64,000 nucleotides of DNA from Kitasatospora sp. MMS16-BH015 (GTDB lineage Bacteria > Actinomycetota > Actinomycetes > Streptomycetales > Streptomycetaceae). The notes beneath the pieces are model-generated. The model searched no databases. It had not been told where the DNA came from and saw only the letters and a program-made list of their open reading frames with translations. Location: assembly GCF_002943525.1 (NCBI RefSeq), contig NZ_CP025394.1, positions 5,952,001 to 6,016,000 of the forward strand. The letters run 5' to 3'. A program made the translations under genes and the position numbers. Positions 26,641 through 34,112 of this stretch are shown here, piece after piece; within the stretch, counting starts at the first letter, position 1; each line of letters opens with the position of its first letter.

Positions 26641-27792
26641 ATGAGCATCGAACAGAACACCCCGCACCCGGGCGCTTCGGGCGCCGTCAAGCCGCGCGTC
26701 GCGATCGTCTTCGGCGGACGCAGCTCCGAGCACGGCGTCTCGGTCTCCACGGCCGCCAGCGTGTTCGCCGCGATCGACCGCACCAAGTACGAGGTGCTGC
26801 CGGTCGGCATCACCCACGAGGGCCGCTGGGCGCTCGTTCAGGAGCCGAGCGGGATCTCGCTGGCGGCGGGCAACGTCCCCGACGTGGAGCAGATCGCCGA
26901 GTCCGCCGAGGGCCAGCTCGCGCTGCCGGGCTACCCGGCCGTCCGCGAGGTGCTCTGGTCCGAGCCCGGCGCCACGCCGAAGGCGCTCGGCGAGGTGGAC
27001 GTGGTGCTGCCGCTGCTGCACGGCCCCTGGGGCGAGGACGGCACCCTCCAGGGCCTGCTGGAGCTCTCCGGCGTGCCGTACGTCGGCTCCGGCGTGCTGG
27101 CCAGCGCGGTCGGGATGGACAAGGAGTACACCAAGCGCCTGCTCGAATCGAACGGGCTGTACGTCGGCGAGTACACCGTGATCCGCCCGCGCGATTGGGA
27201 GGGCGAGGCCGGCCGGGCCGCCGCCCGCGAGCGGGTGGCCGCGCTCGGCCTGCCGGTCTTCGTCAAGCCCTGCCGGGCCGGCTCCAGCATCGGCATCACC
27301 AAGGTCAAGGACCTGGCCGACCTGGACGGCGCGATCGAGGAGGCCCGCCGCCACGACCCCAAGGTGATCGTGGAGCGCGGGGTGGCCGGCCGGGAGATCG
27401 AGTGCGGCGTGCTCGACACCCCCGAGGGCCCGAAGGCCAGCCTGCCGGCCGAGGTGCTGGTCGGCGGCGACTTCGAGTTCTACGACTTCGAGGCCAAGTA
27501 CGTCGACTCCTCCGAGGTGCAGATCCCGGCGGCGCTGACCGAGGCCGAGACGGCCGAGATCCGCCGCCAGGCCCTGATCGCCTTCGAGGCGCTCAGCTGC
27601 GAGGGCCTGGCCCGGGTGGACTTCTTCCTGCTGGAGGACGGCCGCTGGATGGTCAACGAGATCAACACCATGCCCGGCTTCACCCCCATCTCGGCCTACC
27701 CGAAGATGTGGGAGGCCACCGGCCTGCCGTACGCGGAGCTGATCGACCGCCTGCTGACGGCCGCGCTGAGCCGGTCTACCGGCCTGCGCTGA
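26641..27792 (+). CDS. ddl: D-alanine--D-alanine ligase
   Basis: A 383-residue ATP-grasp ligase that joins two D-alanines for peptidoglycan. The N-terminal VAIVFGGRSSEHGVSV is the substrate loop; LLHGPWGEDGTLQGLLELSGVPYVGSGVLASAVGMDK is typical. The ATP-grasp part shows KPCRAGSSIGITKVK and the metal-binding end MVNEINTMPGFT. I see nothing that clearly marks a D-Ala-D-Lac form. Its 3' end overlaps the convergent DUF3515 gene by 17 bases. Confidence 0.94.
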   Translation: MSIEQNTPHPGASGAVKPRVAIVFGGRSSEHGVSVSTAASVFAAIDRTKYEVLPVGITHEGRWALVQEPSGISLAAGNVPDVEQIAESAEGQLALPGYPAVREVLWSEPGATPKALGEVDVVLPLLHGPWGEDGTLQGLLELSGVPYVGSGVLASAVGMDKEYTKRLLESNGLYVGEYTVIRPRDWEGEAGRAAARERVAALGLPVFVKPCRAGSSIGITKVKDLADLDGAIEEARRHDPKVIVERGVAGREIECGVLDTPEGPKASLPAEVLVGGDFEFYDFEAKYVDSSEVQIPAALTEAETAEIRRQALIAFEALSCEGLARVDFFLLEDGRWMVNEINTMPGFTPISAYPKMWEATGLPYAELIDRLLTAALSRSTGLR

Positions 27793-28303
27793 CGGACGGG
27801 ATACCCGCTGGGATCGTGGCCTTGATCGCGTCGGTCAACGAGCTCAGCGGGTCCGCGTAGTTGGGGTAGGCCCCCTTGGGCACGTGGATCTCCACGTACG
27901 CCTTCACCTGCGAGGTGACGAAGAAGTACCCGCCGTGCCCGTCCTCGCCCATGCCGAACTGCACGTCGTTGACCTCGGGGGAGCGGGCGCTCCAGTCGTT
28001 GTCCAGGTAGTCGGGCCGGATGATCCCGCAGCGCAGCACCGTCCGGGGTGAACTGCCCCAGGCGGCGGTGTACGGCGAGGCGGGCTCCGGGTCGGACCGC
28101 TTGTGCCCGAGCAGCTCGTTCGGCAGTGCCTTGTCCAGCGCCTCGCAGTACTGCGCGACGCTCGGGCCGGGCGTCGGCGGCGCGAGCTGCTCCGGCCCCG
28201 TCCAGCCGCCGACCAGCAGACCGGCGCAGCCCAGCAGCGCGAGCGCGGGCGTGGCCCAGCGGACCGGGGCGGGCATGGCGCGCAGCGCGCGGAGAGCTGT
28301 CAT
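27776..28303 (-). CDS. DUF3515 membrane-anchored protein
   Basis: A 175-residue protein with one N-terminal hydrophobic segment (about 13-34, WATPALALLGCAGLLVGGW) and an extracytoplasmic domain (VAQYCEALDKALPNELLGHKRSDPEPASPYTAAWG...RCGIIRPDYL...). It matches the actinobacterial DUF3515 family, of unknown function. The cysteine within the hydrophobic stretch gives a weak lipoprotein-like look, though no good lipobox is seen. It converges on ddl with a 17-base overlap. Confidence 0.82.
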   Translation of the reverse strand: MTALRALRAMPAPVRWATPALALLGCAGLLVGGWTGPEQLAPPTPGPSVAQYCEALDKALPNELLGHKRSDPEPASPYTAAWGSSPRTVLRCGIIRPDYLDNDWSARSPEVNDVQFGMGEDGHGGYFFVTSQVKAYVEIHVPKGAYPNYADPLSSLTDAIKATIPAGIPSVSAGR

Positions 28304-28337
28304 GCGCCGATGGTATCGGCGCTTACGCGCCGGACCC

Positions 28338-28571
28338 CTAGAGGTGCACCACCGGACAGGTGAGGGTGCGGGTGATGCCCTCGACCTGCTGGACCTTGGC
28401 GACGACCATCCGGCCCAGGTCGTCCATGGTCTCGGCCTCGGCGCGGACGATGACGTCGTACGGGCCGGTGACGTCCTCGGCCTGCACCACGCCCTCGATC
28501 TCGGTGATGGACCGGGCCACGGCGGTGGCCTTGCCGACCTCGGTCTGGATCAGAATGTATGCCTGTACCAC
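28338..28571 (-). CDS. Stand-alone Lrp/AsnC ligand-binding (RAM) domain protein
   Basis: A 77-residue protein consisting only of the RAM domain of Lrp/AsnC regulators (AYILIQTEVGKATAVARSITEIEGVVQAEDVTGPYDVIVRAEAETMDDLGRMVVAKVQQVEGITRTLTCPVVHL). It has no DNA-binding helix-turn-helix. Such proteins bind amino acids or form mixed oligomers with full Lrp proteins. The GTG start is preceded by GGAGG at 6 bases. Confidence 0.9.
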   Translation of the reverse strand: MVQAYILIQTEVGKATAVARSITEIEGVVQAEDVTGPYDVIVRAEAETMDDLGRMVVAKVQQVEGITRTLTCPVVHL

Positions 28572-28750
28572 GGGGACCTCCAGGCGGCTGGGTACCGGGA
28601 TCGCCGCTGGGTGGAGCCGCGGGGGCGGGGGCGACCGGCAGACTGATCACCACGCTACCGCGCGGGGCGGCCGGGAGGGGAGACTTCTGCGGGAGCCGGG
28701 GGGCGTTACGCTGCGCGCGGGCGACCAGTTGGCTAGGGAGAGGACGGCAC

Positions 28751-29719
28751 ATGCAGGGGACCGTGGGCGAGCTCGGCGAGTTCGGCCTCATCCGGGAGCT
28801 GACGGCACGGCTGCCGCTGACCCCGGCCGTCGACCTCGGTCCGGGCGACGACGCCGCCGTGGTGAAGGCACCGGACGGCCGGGTGGTCGCCACCACCGAC
28901 GTGCTGATCGAGGGCCGGCACTTCCGCCGGGACTGGTCCACCGCGTACGACGTGGGCCGCAAGTCCGCCGCGCAGAACCTCGCCGACGTGGCCGCGATGG
29001 GCGCGGTGCCGACCGCGATCCTGCTGGGGCTGGTCGCGCCGGCCGATCTGCCGACCACCTGGGCCACCGAGCTGATGGACGGTCTGCGGGACGAGTGCCA
29101 GGTGGCCGGGGCTGCCGTGGTGGGCGGGGACGTGGTGCGCGGCGAGACCATCACGCTGGCGATCACCGCGCTCGGCGACCTCCAGGGGCGCAAGCCCGTC
29201 AAGCGCTCGGGTGCCCAGGTGGGTGACGTGGTGGCGGTGACCGGCTGGCTGGGCTGGTCGGCGGCCGGGCTCACCGTGCTCTCCCGAGGCTTCCGCTCCC
29301 CGCGCGCCTTCGTCGAGGCGCACCGCCGCCCCGAGCCGCCGTACCACGCGGGCCCGGCCGCCGCCGAGCTCGGCGCCACCGCGATGATCGACGTGAGCGA
29401 CGGCCTGGTGGCCGACCTGGGCCACGTCGCCGCGGCCAGCGCGGTGGACATCGACCTCAGGGCCGCCGACTTCGACGTGCCCGCGCAGATGGCCGACATC
29501 GGCCAGGCCGTCGGGGTCGACCCGCTGGTCTGGGTGCTCTCCGGCGGCGAGGACCACGCGATCGTGGCCACCTTCCCCTCCAGCGCCCAGCTGCCGGCCC
29601 GCTGGCGGGTGATCGGCCGGGTGGTCCGCCCGGCGAGCCCGGCCCGCGGCGGCCAGGTCACGGTGGACGGTGCCCCCTGGGACGCGGCGGGCGGATGGGA
29701 CCACTTCGCGGCCGAGTGA
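28751..29719 (+). CDS. thiL: Thiamine-monophosphate kinase
   Basis: A 322-residue AIR-synthase-fold kinase that phosphorylates thiamine monophosphate to the diphosphate. The N-terminus GELGEFGLIRELTARLP leads into the metal-binding LGPGDDAAVV, then TTDVLIEGRHFRRDW and KSAAQNLADVAAMGA, with MIDVSDGLVADLGH further on. The ATG at 28751 follows AGGGAGAGG. thiD lies two genes downstream, with pfkA between. No TPP riboswitch is visible upstream. Confidence 0.93.
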   Translation: MQGTVGELGEFGLIRELTARLPLTPAVDLGPGDDAAVVKAPDGRVVATTDVLIEGRHFRRDWSTAYDVGRKSAAQNLADVAAMGAVPTAILLGLVAPADLPTTWATELMDGLRDECQVAGAAVVGGDVVRGETITLAITALGDLQGRKPVKRSGAQVGDVVAVTGWLGWSAAGLTVLSRGFRSPRAFVEAHRRPEPPYHAGPAAAELGATAMIDVSDGLVADLGHVAAASAVDIDLRAADFDVPAQMADIGQAVGVDPLVWVLSGGEDHAIVATFPSSAQLPARWRVIGRVVRPASPARGGQVTVDGAPWDAAGGWDHFAAE

Positions 29720-29881
29720 CGCGCCCGTCCGGCTTGGGCCGTTGGAGTCGCGGGAATGGGCTTTACGAGGTCTCGGCCGCGTAGTATCAGGCCTCGGCCG
29801 GGTCGTTATGTCCGGTCTGTCCCGCCCCAGCTACTCGTGTGCCGGTCTGCGCCCGCACACAGAGCGGAGACCGAGTCACCC

Positions 29882-30907
29882 ATGCGTATCGGCGTCCTGA
29901 CCAGCGGTGGCGACTGCCCCGGCCTCAACGCGGTGATCCGCTCCGTGGTGCACCGGGGCACGGATGTGCACGGGGACGAGATCCTCGGCATCGAGGACGG
30001 CTTCCTCGGCCTGATCGAGGGCCGGGCCCGCCCGGTCTCGCACGACGACGTGACCGGTCTGCTCACCCTCGGCGGCACCATCCTCGGCTCGGCCCGGGTC
30101 CAGCGCGAGCGGATCAACTGGGCCGTGGACAACTGCGAGCGGCTGGCCGCCGACCTGGGCATCGACGCGCTGATCGCGATCGGCGGCGAGGGCACCCTGA
30201 CGGCGGCCAAGATGTTCAGCGACGCCGGGCTGCCGGTGGTCGGCGTGCCGAAGACCATCGACAACGACATCGACGCCACCGACATGACCTTCGGCTTCGA
30301 CACCGCCGTCCACGTGGCCACCGAGGCGATCGACCGGCTCAAGACCACCGCCGAATCCCACCAGCGGGTGATGGTGGTCGAGCTCATGGGCCGGCACACC
30401 GGCTGGATCACGCTCACCGCCGGGATGGCGGCCGGTGCGCACGGCATCCTCATCCCGGAGAAGCCCTTCGACATCGAGGCCGTCTCCCGGATGATCGAGG
30501 AGCGCTTCCAGCGCGGCAAGAAGTTCGCCATCATCGCCGTCGCCGAGGGGGCCAAGCCGGCCCCCGGCACGCTCCGCTTCGACCACGGCGAGGTGGACCA
30601 GTTCGGCCACCAGACCTTCGGCGGCATCGGCAACCGGCTGGCCGGCGAGCTGGAGTCCATCCTCGGCAAGGAGGCCCGCCCGGTCATCCTCGGCCACACC
30701 CAGCGCGGCGGCACCCCCACCGCCCTCGACCGCGTCCTCGCCACCCGCTTCGGCTGGCACGCCGTCGAGGCCGTCCACAAGGGCGCCTTCGGCCACTTCA
30801 CCGCCCTGCGCGGCACCGACATCGAACTCGTCCCCGTCGCCGAGGCCGTCACCCAGCTGAAGACCGTCCCGCCGGACCGCTGGGCGGAGTCGGAAGCCGT
30901 GCTCTGA
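29882..30907 (+). CDS. pfkA: 6-phosphofructokinase
   Basis: A 341-residue phosphofructokinase. It contains VLTSGGDCPGLNAVIRSVV, the ATP-binding GGEGTLTAA, the catalytic PKTIDNDIDATDMTFGF (with the proton-acceptor aspartate), VELMGRHTGWI and the C-terminal LGHTQRGGTPTALDRV. The D-x-x-D and GGEGT variants are those of the actinobacterial PFK group, where ATP- and PPi-dependent forms are closely related, so the donor is not certain. It sits between two thiamine genes; I recall no such neighbour in S. coelicolor. A repeat of the REP family follows it. Confidence 0.92.
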   Translation: MRIGVLTSGGDCPGLNAVIRSVVHRGTDVHGDEILGIEDGFLGLIEGRARPVSHDDVTGLLTLGGTILGSARVQRERINWAVDNCERLAADLGIDALIAIGGEGTLTAAKMFSDAGLPVVGVPKTIDNDIDATDMTFGFDTAVHVATEAIDRLKTTAESHQRVMVVELMGRHTGWITLTAGMAAGAHGILIPEKPFDIEAVSRMIEERFQRGKKFAIIAVAEGAKPAPGTLRFDHGEVDQFGHQTFGGIGNRLAGELESILGKEARPVILGHTQRGGTPTALDRVLATRFGWHAVEAVHKGAFGHFTALRGTDIELVPVAEAVTQLKTVPPDRWAESEAVL

Positions 30908-30920
30908 TTCGCACCATGGG

Positions 30921-30965
30921 TCAGTTGCACTATCAGGGGCGCGGGGAACGGCGCGGCCGACCGCT
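30921..30965 (+). repeat. REP-like element R1 (single end, GGCGCGG type)
   Basis: CAGTTGCACTATCAGGGGCG followed by CGGGGAACGGCGCGGCC is the single, unpaired form of the family found at 36326, 42146, 52889 and 60098. It lies 14 bases after the pfkA stop codon and before thiD. Confidence 0.75.
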
Positions 30966-31031
30966 GGGGCGTTCACCTTGCTGGTCAGGGCAATCCCTGC
31001 CGTGGATACCGCCCCAGTAAGGTTGTCAGCC

Positions 31032-31826
31032 ATGACACCTGCACCCCCTCGCGTCCTGACCATCGCCGGCTCCGACAGCGGTGGTGGCGCCGGCATCCAG
31101 GCCGACCTCAAGGCGATGCTCGCGCTCGGCGTGCACGGCATGAGCGTGATCACCGCCGTCACGGCGCAGAACTCGCTCGGGGTGCAGGGCTACTGGGAGC
31201 TGCCCGCCGAGGCCGTCCGGGCGCAGTACCGCAGCGTGGTGGACGACATCGGGGTGCAGGCCGTGAAGACCGGCATGCTCGCCTCGATCGAACTGGTGGA
31301 GACCGTCTCGGAGCTGCTCACCGGCGTCGGCGCCCCGGTGGTGGTCGACCCGGTCGGGGTCTCCAAGCACGGGGACGCGCTGCTCGCCGCCGAGGCGGTG
31401 GCCACCCTGCGCGAGCGGCTGCTGCCGGTGGCCACCCTGGCCACGCCCAACCTGCACGAGGTGACGCAGCTCACCGGCCTGACCGTCGCCGGGGAGCGGG
31501 ACATGCGGCCCGCCGCCGAGGCGATGCTCGCGCTCGGCCCGCGCTGGGCCCTGATCAAGGGCGGCCACCTGGAGGGCGAGGCCGCCGACCTGCTGCTCGG
31601 CCCGGACGGCGTCGAGCACTGGTACCGCGCTCCGCGCCACGACAACCGCCACACCCACGGCACCGGCTGCACCCTGGCCAGCTCGATCGCCGCCGAGCTC
31701 GCCAAGGGCGCCGAGGTGCCCGAGGCGGTGGCCGCCGCCAAGGCCTACGTCACCGGCGCCATCGCGGCCGGCTTCGCCCTCGGCGCGGGCATCGGCCCGG
31801 TCGACCACGGCTGGCGCACCCGCTGA
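31032..31826 (+). CDS. thiD: Hydroxymethylpyrimidine/phosphomethylpyrimidine kinase
   Basis: A 264-residue ribokinase-fold enzyme that phosphorylates HMP and HMP-P for thiamine synthesis. It contains VLTIAGSDSGGGAGIQADLKAMLALGVHG, then VQAVKTGMLAS, VVVDPVGVSKHGDALL and TPNLHEVTQLTG. The anion-hole signature HTHGTGCTLASSIAAELAKG is near the end. The ATG at 31032 is very close to a possible -10 (TAAGGT at 31018), so it could be nearly leaderless. A 19-bp hairpin follows. Confidence 0.94.
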   Translation: MTPAPPRVLTIAGSDSGGGAGIQADLKAMLALGVHGMSVITAVTAQNSLGVQGYWELPAEAVRAQYRSVVDDIGVQAVKTGMLASIELVETVSELLTGVGAPVVVDPVGVSKHGDALLAAEAVATLRERLLPVATLATPNLHEVTQLTGLTVAGERDMRPAAEAMLALGPRWALIKGGHLEGEAADLLLGPDGVEHWYRAPRHDNRHTHGTGCTLASSIAAELAKGAEVPEAVAAAKAYVTGAIAAGFALGAGIGPVDHGWRTR

Positions 31827-31858
31827 CGGGCCCGCGCCGGACGCACTCGCGCCGGACG

Positions 31859-31900
31859 CACTGTGGCGGCGGCACCCGGGAGGGTGCCGCCGCCACAGTG
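31859..31900. terminator. Bidirectional terminator between thiD and rpmB
   Basis: A perfect 19-bp inverted repeat (31859-31877 and 31882-31900) with a GGGA loop lies between the convergent thiD and rpmB genes. Confidence 0.85.
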
Positions 31901-31973
31901 TCCGGACAAACGAATAACCGACCCACCCGAGGGTGAATCGGTTACCCGGAGGACCGGCTTACCGGTCTGCGCG

Positions 31974-32159
31974 TCAGCGCGAGACCTTACCGGCCTTGAT
32001 GCACGAGGTGCAGACGTTGAGCCGCTTCGGCGTACGCCCGATCACAGCGCGCACCGTCTGGATGTTGGGGTTCCAACGACGACGGGTACGGCGGTGCGAG
32101 TGGGAGATGTTGTTGCCGAAGCCCGGCCCCTTGCCGCAGACGTCGCAGTTGGCAGCCAC
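31974..32159 (-). CDS. rpmB: 50S ribosomal protein bL28, zinc-binding (C+) form
   Basis: A 61-residue bL28 (MAANCDVCGKGPGFGNNISH...RRWNPNIQTVRAVIG...CTSCIKAGKVSR). Cysteines C5, C8, C50 and C53 form a zinc ribbon, so this is the housekeeping C+ paralogue and not the zinc-free form made under Zur control. The GTG at 32159 follows a GGAG by eight bases. It is divergent from the FakA-like gene. Confidence 0.95.
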   Translation of the reverse strand: MAANCDVCGKGPGFGNNISHSHRRTRRRWNPNIQTVRAVIGRTPKRLNVCTSCIKAGKVSR

Positions 32160-32451
32160 AGGAGTCACTCCAAGACTTCAGAATCATTTACGTTCGAAAA
32201 CCCCGGCTGAGACGCTCTGCCCACTCACGTGGACCGAATCGACTCAAGGGGTGAGCCTGGACTGTTCCAGGCAACCGGGAGAGCATACAACGCCGACTCC
32301 GGTTCAACGAAACTACCATGGTTCGGCCCATGATCGTCCCCTCCGGTCCTCCTGCCAGCGACGTTCCCCCCGTCCCCCGATAACCTGCCACCATCACCCC
32401 CCGCCGCCGCGCCTCCCCGCGTCCAGGTGGCGTTCACCCGGAGGAGACCTG

Positions 32452-34074
32452 GTGCTGGACACGATCGACGCCTCGACCGTCCGCACCTGGTGCCGGCTCG
32501 CGCTCGCCGCGCTGGGGCAGGCCCGGGAGGAGATCGACGCGCTGAACGTCTACCCGGTGCCGGACGGGGACACCGGGACCAACCTCTACCTGACGCTCGA
32601 ATCGGCCGCCGTCGCGGTGGAGGAGCAGTACGCGGGGGAGGGGGAGCCCGGGCTCGCGGCCGTGGTCGGCGCGATGGCGCGCGGGGCGTTGATCGGGGCC
32701 CGGGGCAACTCCGGGGTGATCCTGGCGCAGCTGCTGCGCGGGATGGCCGAGGAGCTGAGCCTGGGTGGTGAGCCCGAGCGGCTGCGGGCCGCCCTGCTGC
32801 GGGCCGCCGACTCCGCGTACCAGGCCGTGGCCGAGCCGGTGGAGGGCACGCTGCTCACCGTGGCGGCCGCCGCCGCCCAGGCCGCCGCCGTCGGCGACGG
32901 GCTGGCCGACACCGCCGACACCGCCTACCGGGCCGCCCGCCGGGCGCTCCAGCAGACGCCCGATCAGCTGGACGTGCTGGCCGAGGCCGGGGTGGTGGAC
33001 GCGGGCGGCCGCGGCCTGGTGGCCATCCTCGGGGCGCTGGCCGACGCCGTCTCCGGGCAGACCCCGATGGGCCCGCTCGCGCTGCGCCAGGAGCTCGGGC
33101 TGAGCCTGGTCGACCTGCCGGGCTGCGAGGGGCACGAGCGCCCGCCCGGCCTGGGCCACCCCGCCTTCGAGGTGATCTACCTGCTGGACGCCCCGGACGA
33201 GGCGCTGCCCGCGCTGCGCGGCAGGCTGGCCGGGCTCGGCGACTCGCTGGTGATCGGCGGCGGGGACGGGCTGTGGAACGTGCACGTCCACGTGGACGAC
33301 GCGGGCGCCGCCGTCGAGGCCGGCGTGGAGGCCGGGCGGCCCTACCAGATCCGGATCACCCACTTCGCCGAGGCAGCCGCCCGGGCGGGGGAGCGGGCCG
33401 GGGCCGAGCCGCAGGGGCGGGCCGTGCTCAGCGTGGTCTCCGGCAGCGGCCTGGCCGAGCTCTGCGAGCAGGCCGGCGCCGCCGTGCTGCTCGCCGACCC
33501 GGACCGCCCCCCGGCCAGCGCCGAGCTGGCCGAGGCGCTGCGCCGCTGCGCCGCCCGCGAGGTGGTGCTGCTGCTCAACGACCCCGAGCTGCGGGCCGCC
33601 GCCGGGGCCGCCGCCGACCAGCTGCGCGAGGAGGGCGTGCGGATCGCCGTGCTGCCCACCCGCTCGCCCGTCCAGGGGCTGGCCGCGCTGGCCGTGCACG
33701 AGAACTCCCGCCGCTTCGACGAGGACGTGGTCGCGATGACCTCCGCCGCCGGGGCCACCCGCTACGCCGAGCTGGCCGTCGCCGAGGGGGAGTCCTGGAC
33801 GATGGCCGGGGTCTGCCAGGCCGGCGACGTGCTCGGCCTGATCGACGGGGACGTGGCCGTGATCGGCGCCGACCTCCTGGAGACCGGCAGCACCGTGCTC
33901 GCCCGGATGCTCGCGGCCGGCGGCGAACTGGTCACCCTCGTCCTCGGCGCGGGCGCCCCCGCCACCCTGGCCGACCAGCTGGTGGCGCACGCCCGACGCC
34001 AGCGCCCCGAGGTCGACACCGTGGTCTTCGCGGGCGGCCAGGAGGCGGCTCCGCTGCTCATCGGGGTGGAGTAG
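32452..34074 (+). CDS. DhaL/DAK2-domain protein, FakA-like
   Basis: About 540 residues. The N-terminal DhaL (DAK2) kinase domain holds NVYPVPDGDTGTNLYLTL, the aspartates that bind Mg-ADP, and ARGNSGVILAQLLRG and AGVVDAGGRGL. The central and C-terminal parts match the FakA-type accessory region. FakA phosphorylates DegV-bound fatty acids in Gram-positive bacteria, but the substrate in actinobacteria is not established here. The GTG at 32452 follows CGGAGGAGAC. recG follows 38 bases later, a common arrangement in this phylum. Confidence 0.85.
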   Translation: MLDTIDASTVRTWCRLALAALGQAREEIDALNVYPVPDGDTGTNLYLTLESAAVAVEEQYAGEGEPGLAAVVGAMARGALIGARGNSGVILAQLLRGMAEELSLGGEPERLRAALLRAADSAYQAVAEPVEGTLLTVAAAAAQAAAVGDGLADTADTAYRAARRALQQTPDQLDVLAEAGVVDAGGRGLVAILGALADAVSGQTPMGPLALRQELGLSLVDLPGCEGHERPPGLGHPAFEVIYLLDAPDEALPALRGRLAGLGDSLVIGGGDGLWNVHVHVDDAGAAVEAGVEAGRPYQIRITHFAEAAARAGERAGAEPQGRAVLSVVSGSGLAELCEQAGAAVLLADPDRPPASAELAEALRRCAAREVVLLLNDPELRAAAGAAADQLREEGVRIAVLPTRSPVQGLAALAVHENSRRFDEDVVAMTSAAGATRYAELAVAEGESWTMAGVCQAGDVLGLIDGDVAVIGADLLETGSTVLARMLAAGGELVTLVLGAGAPATLADQLVAHARRQRPEVDTVVFAGGQEAAPLLIGVE

Positions 34075-34112
34075 CCGCGGCTCGTCAGCGCCGTGGTGTC
34101 CAATAGGGCTTG

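Noticed and set aside
28572..31031. Possible TPP riboswitch upstream of thiL or thiD
   Set aside because: I could not find the conserved CTGAGA and ACCTGA-type elements in either leader.
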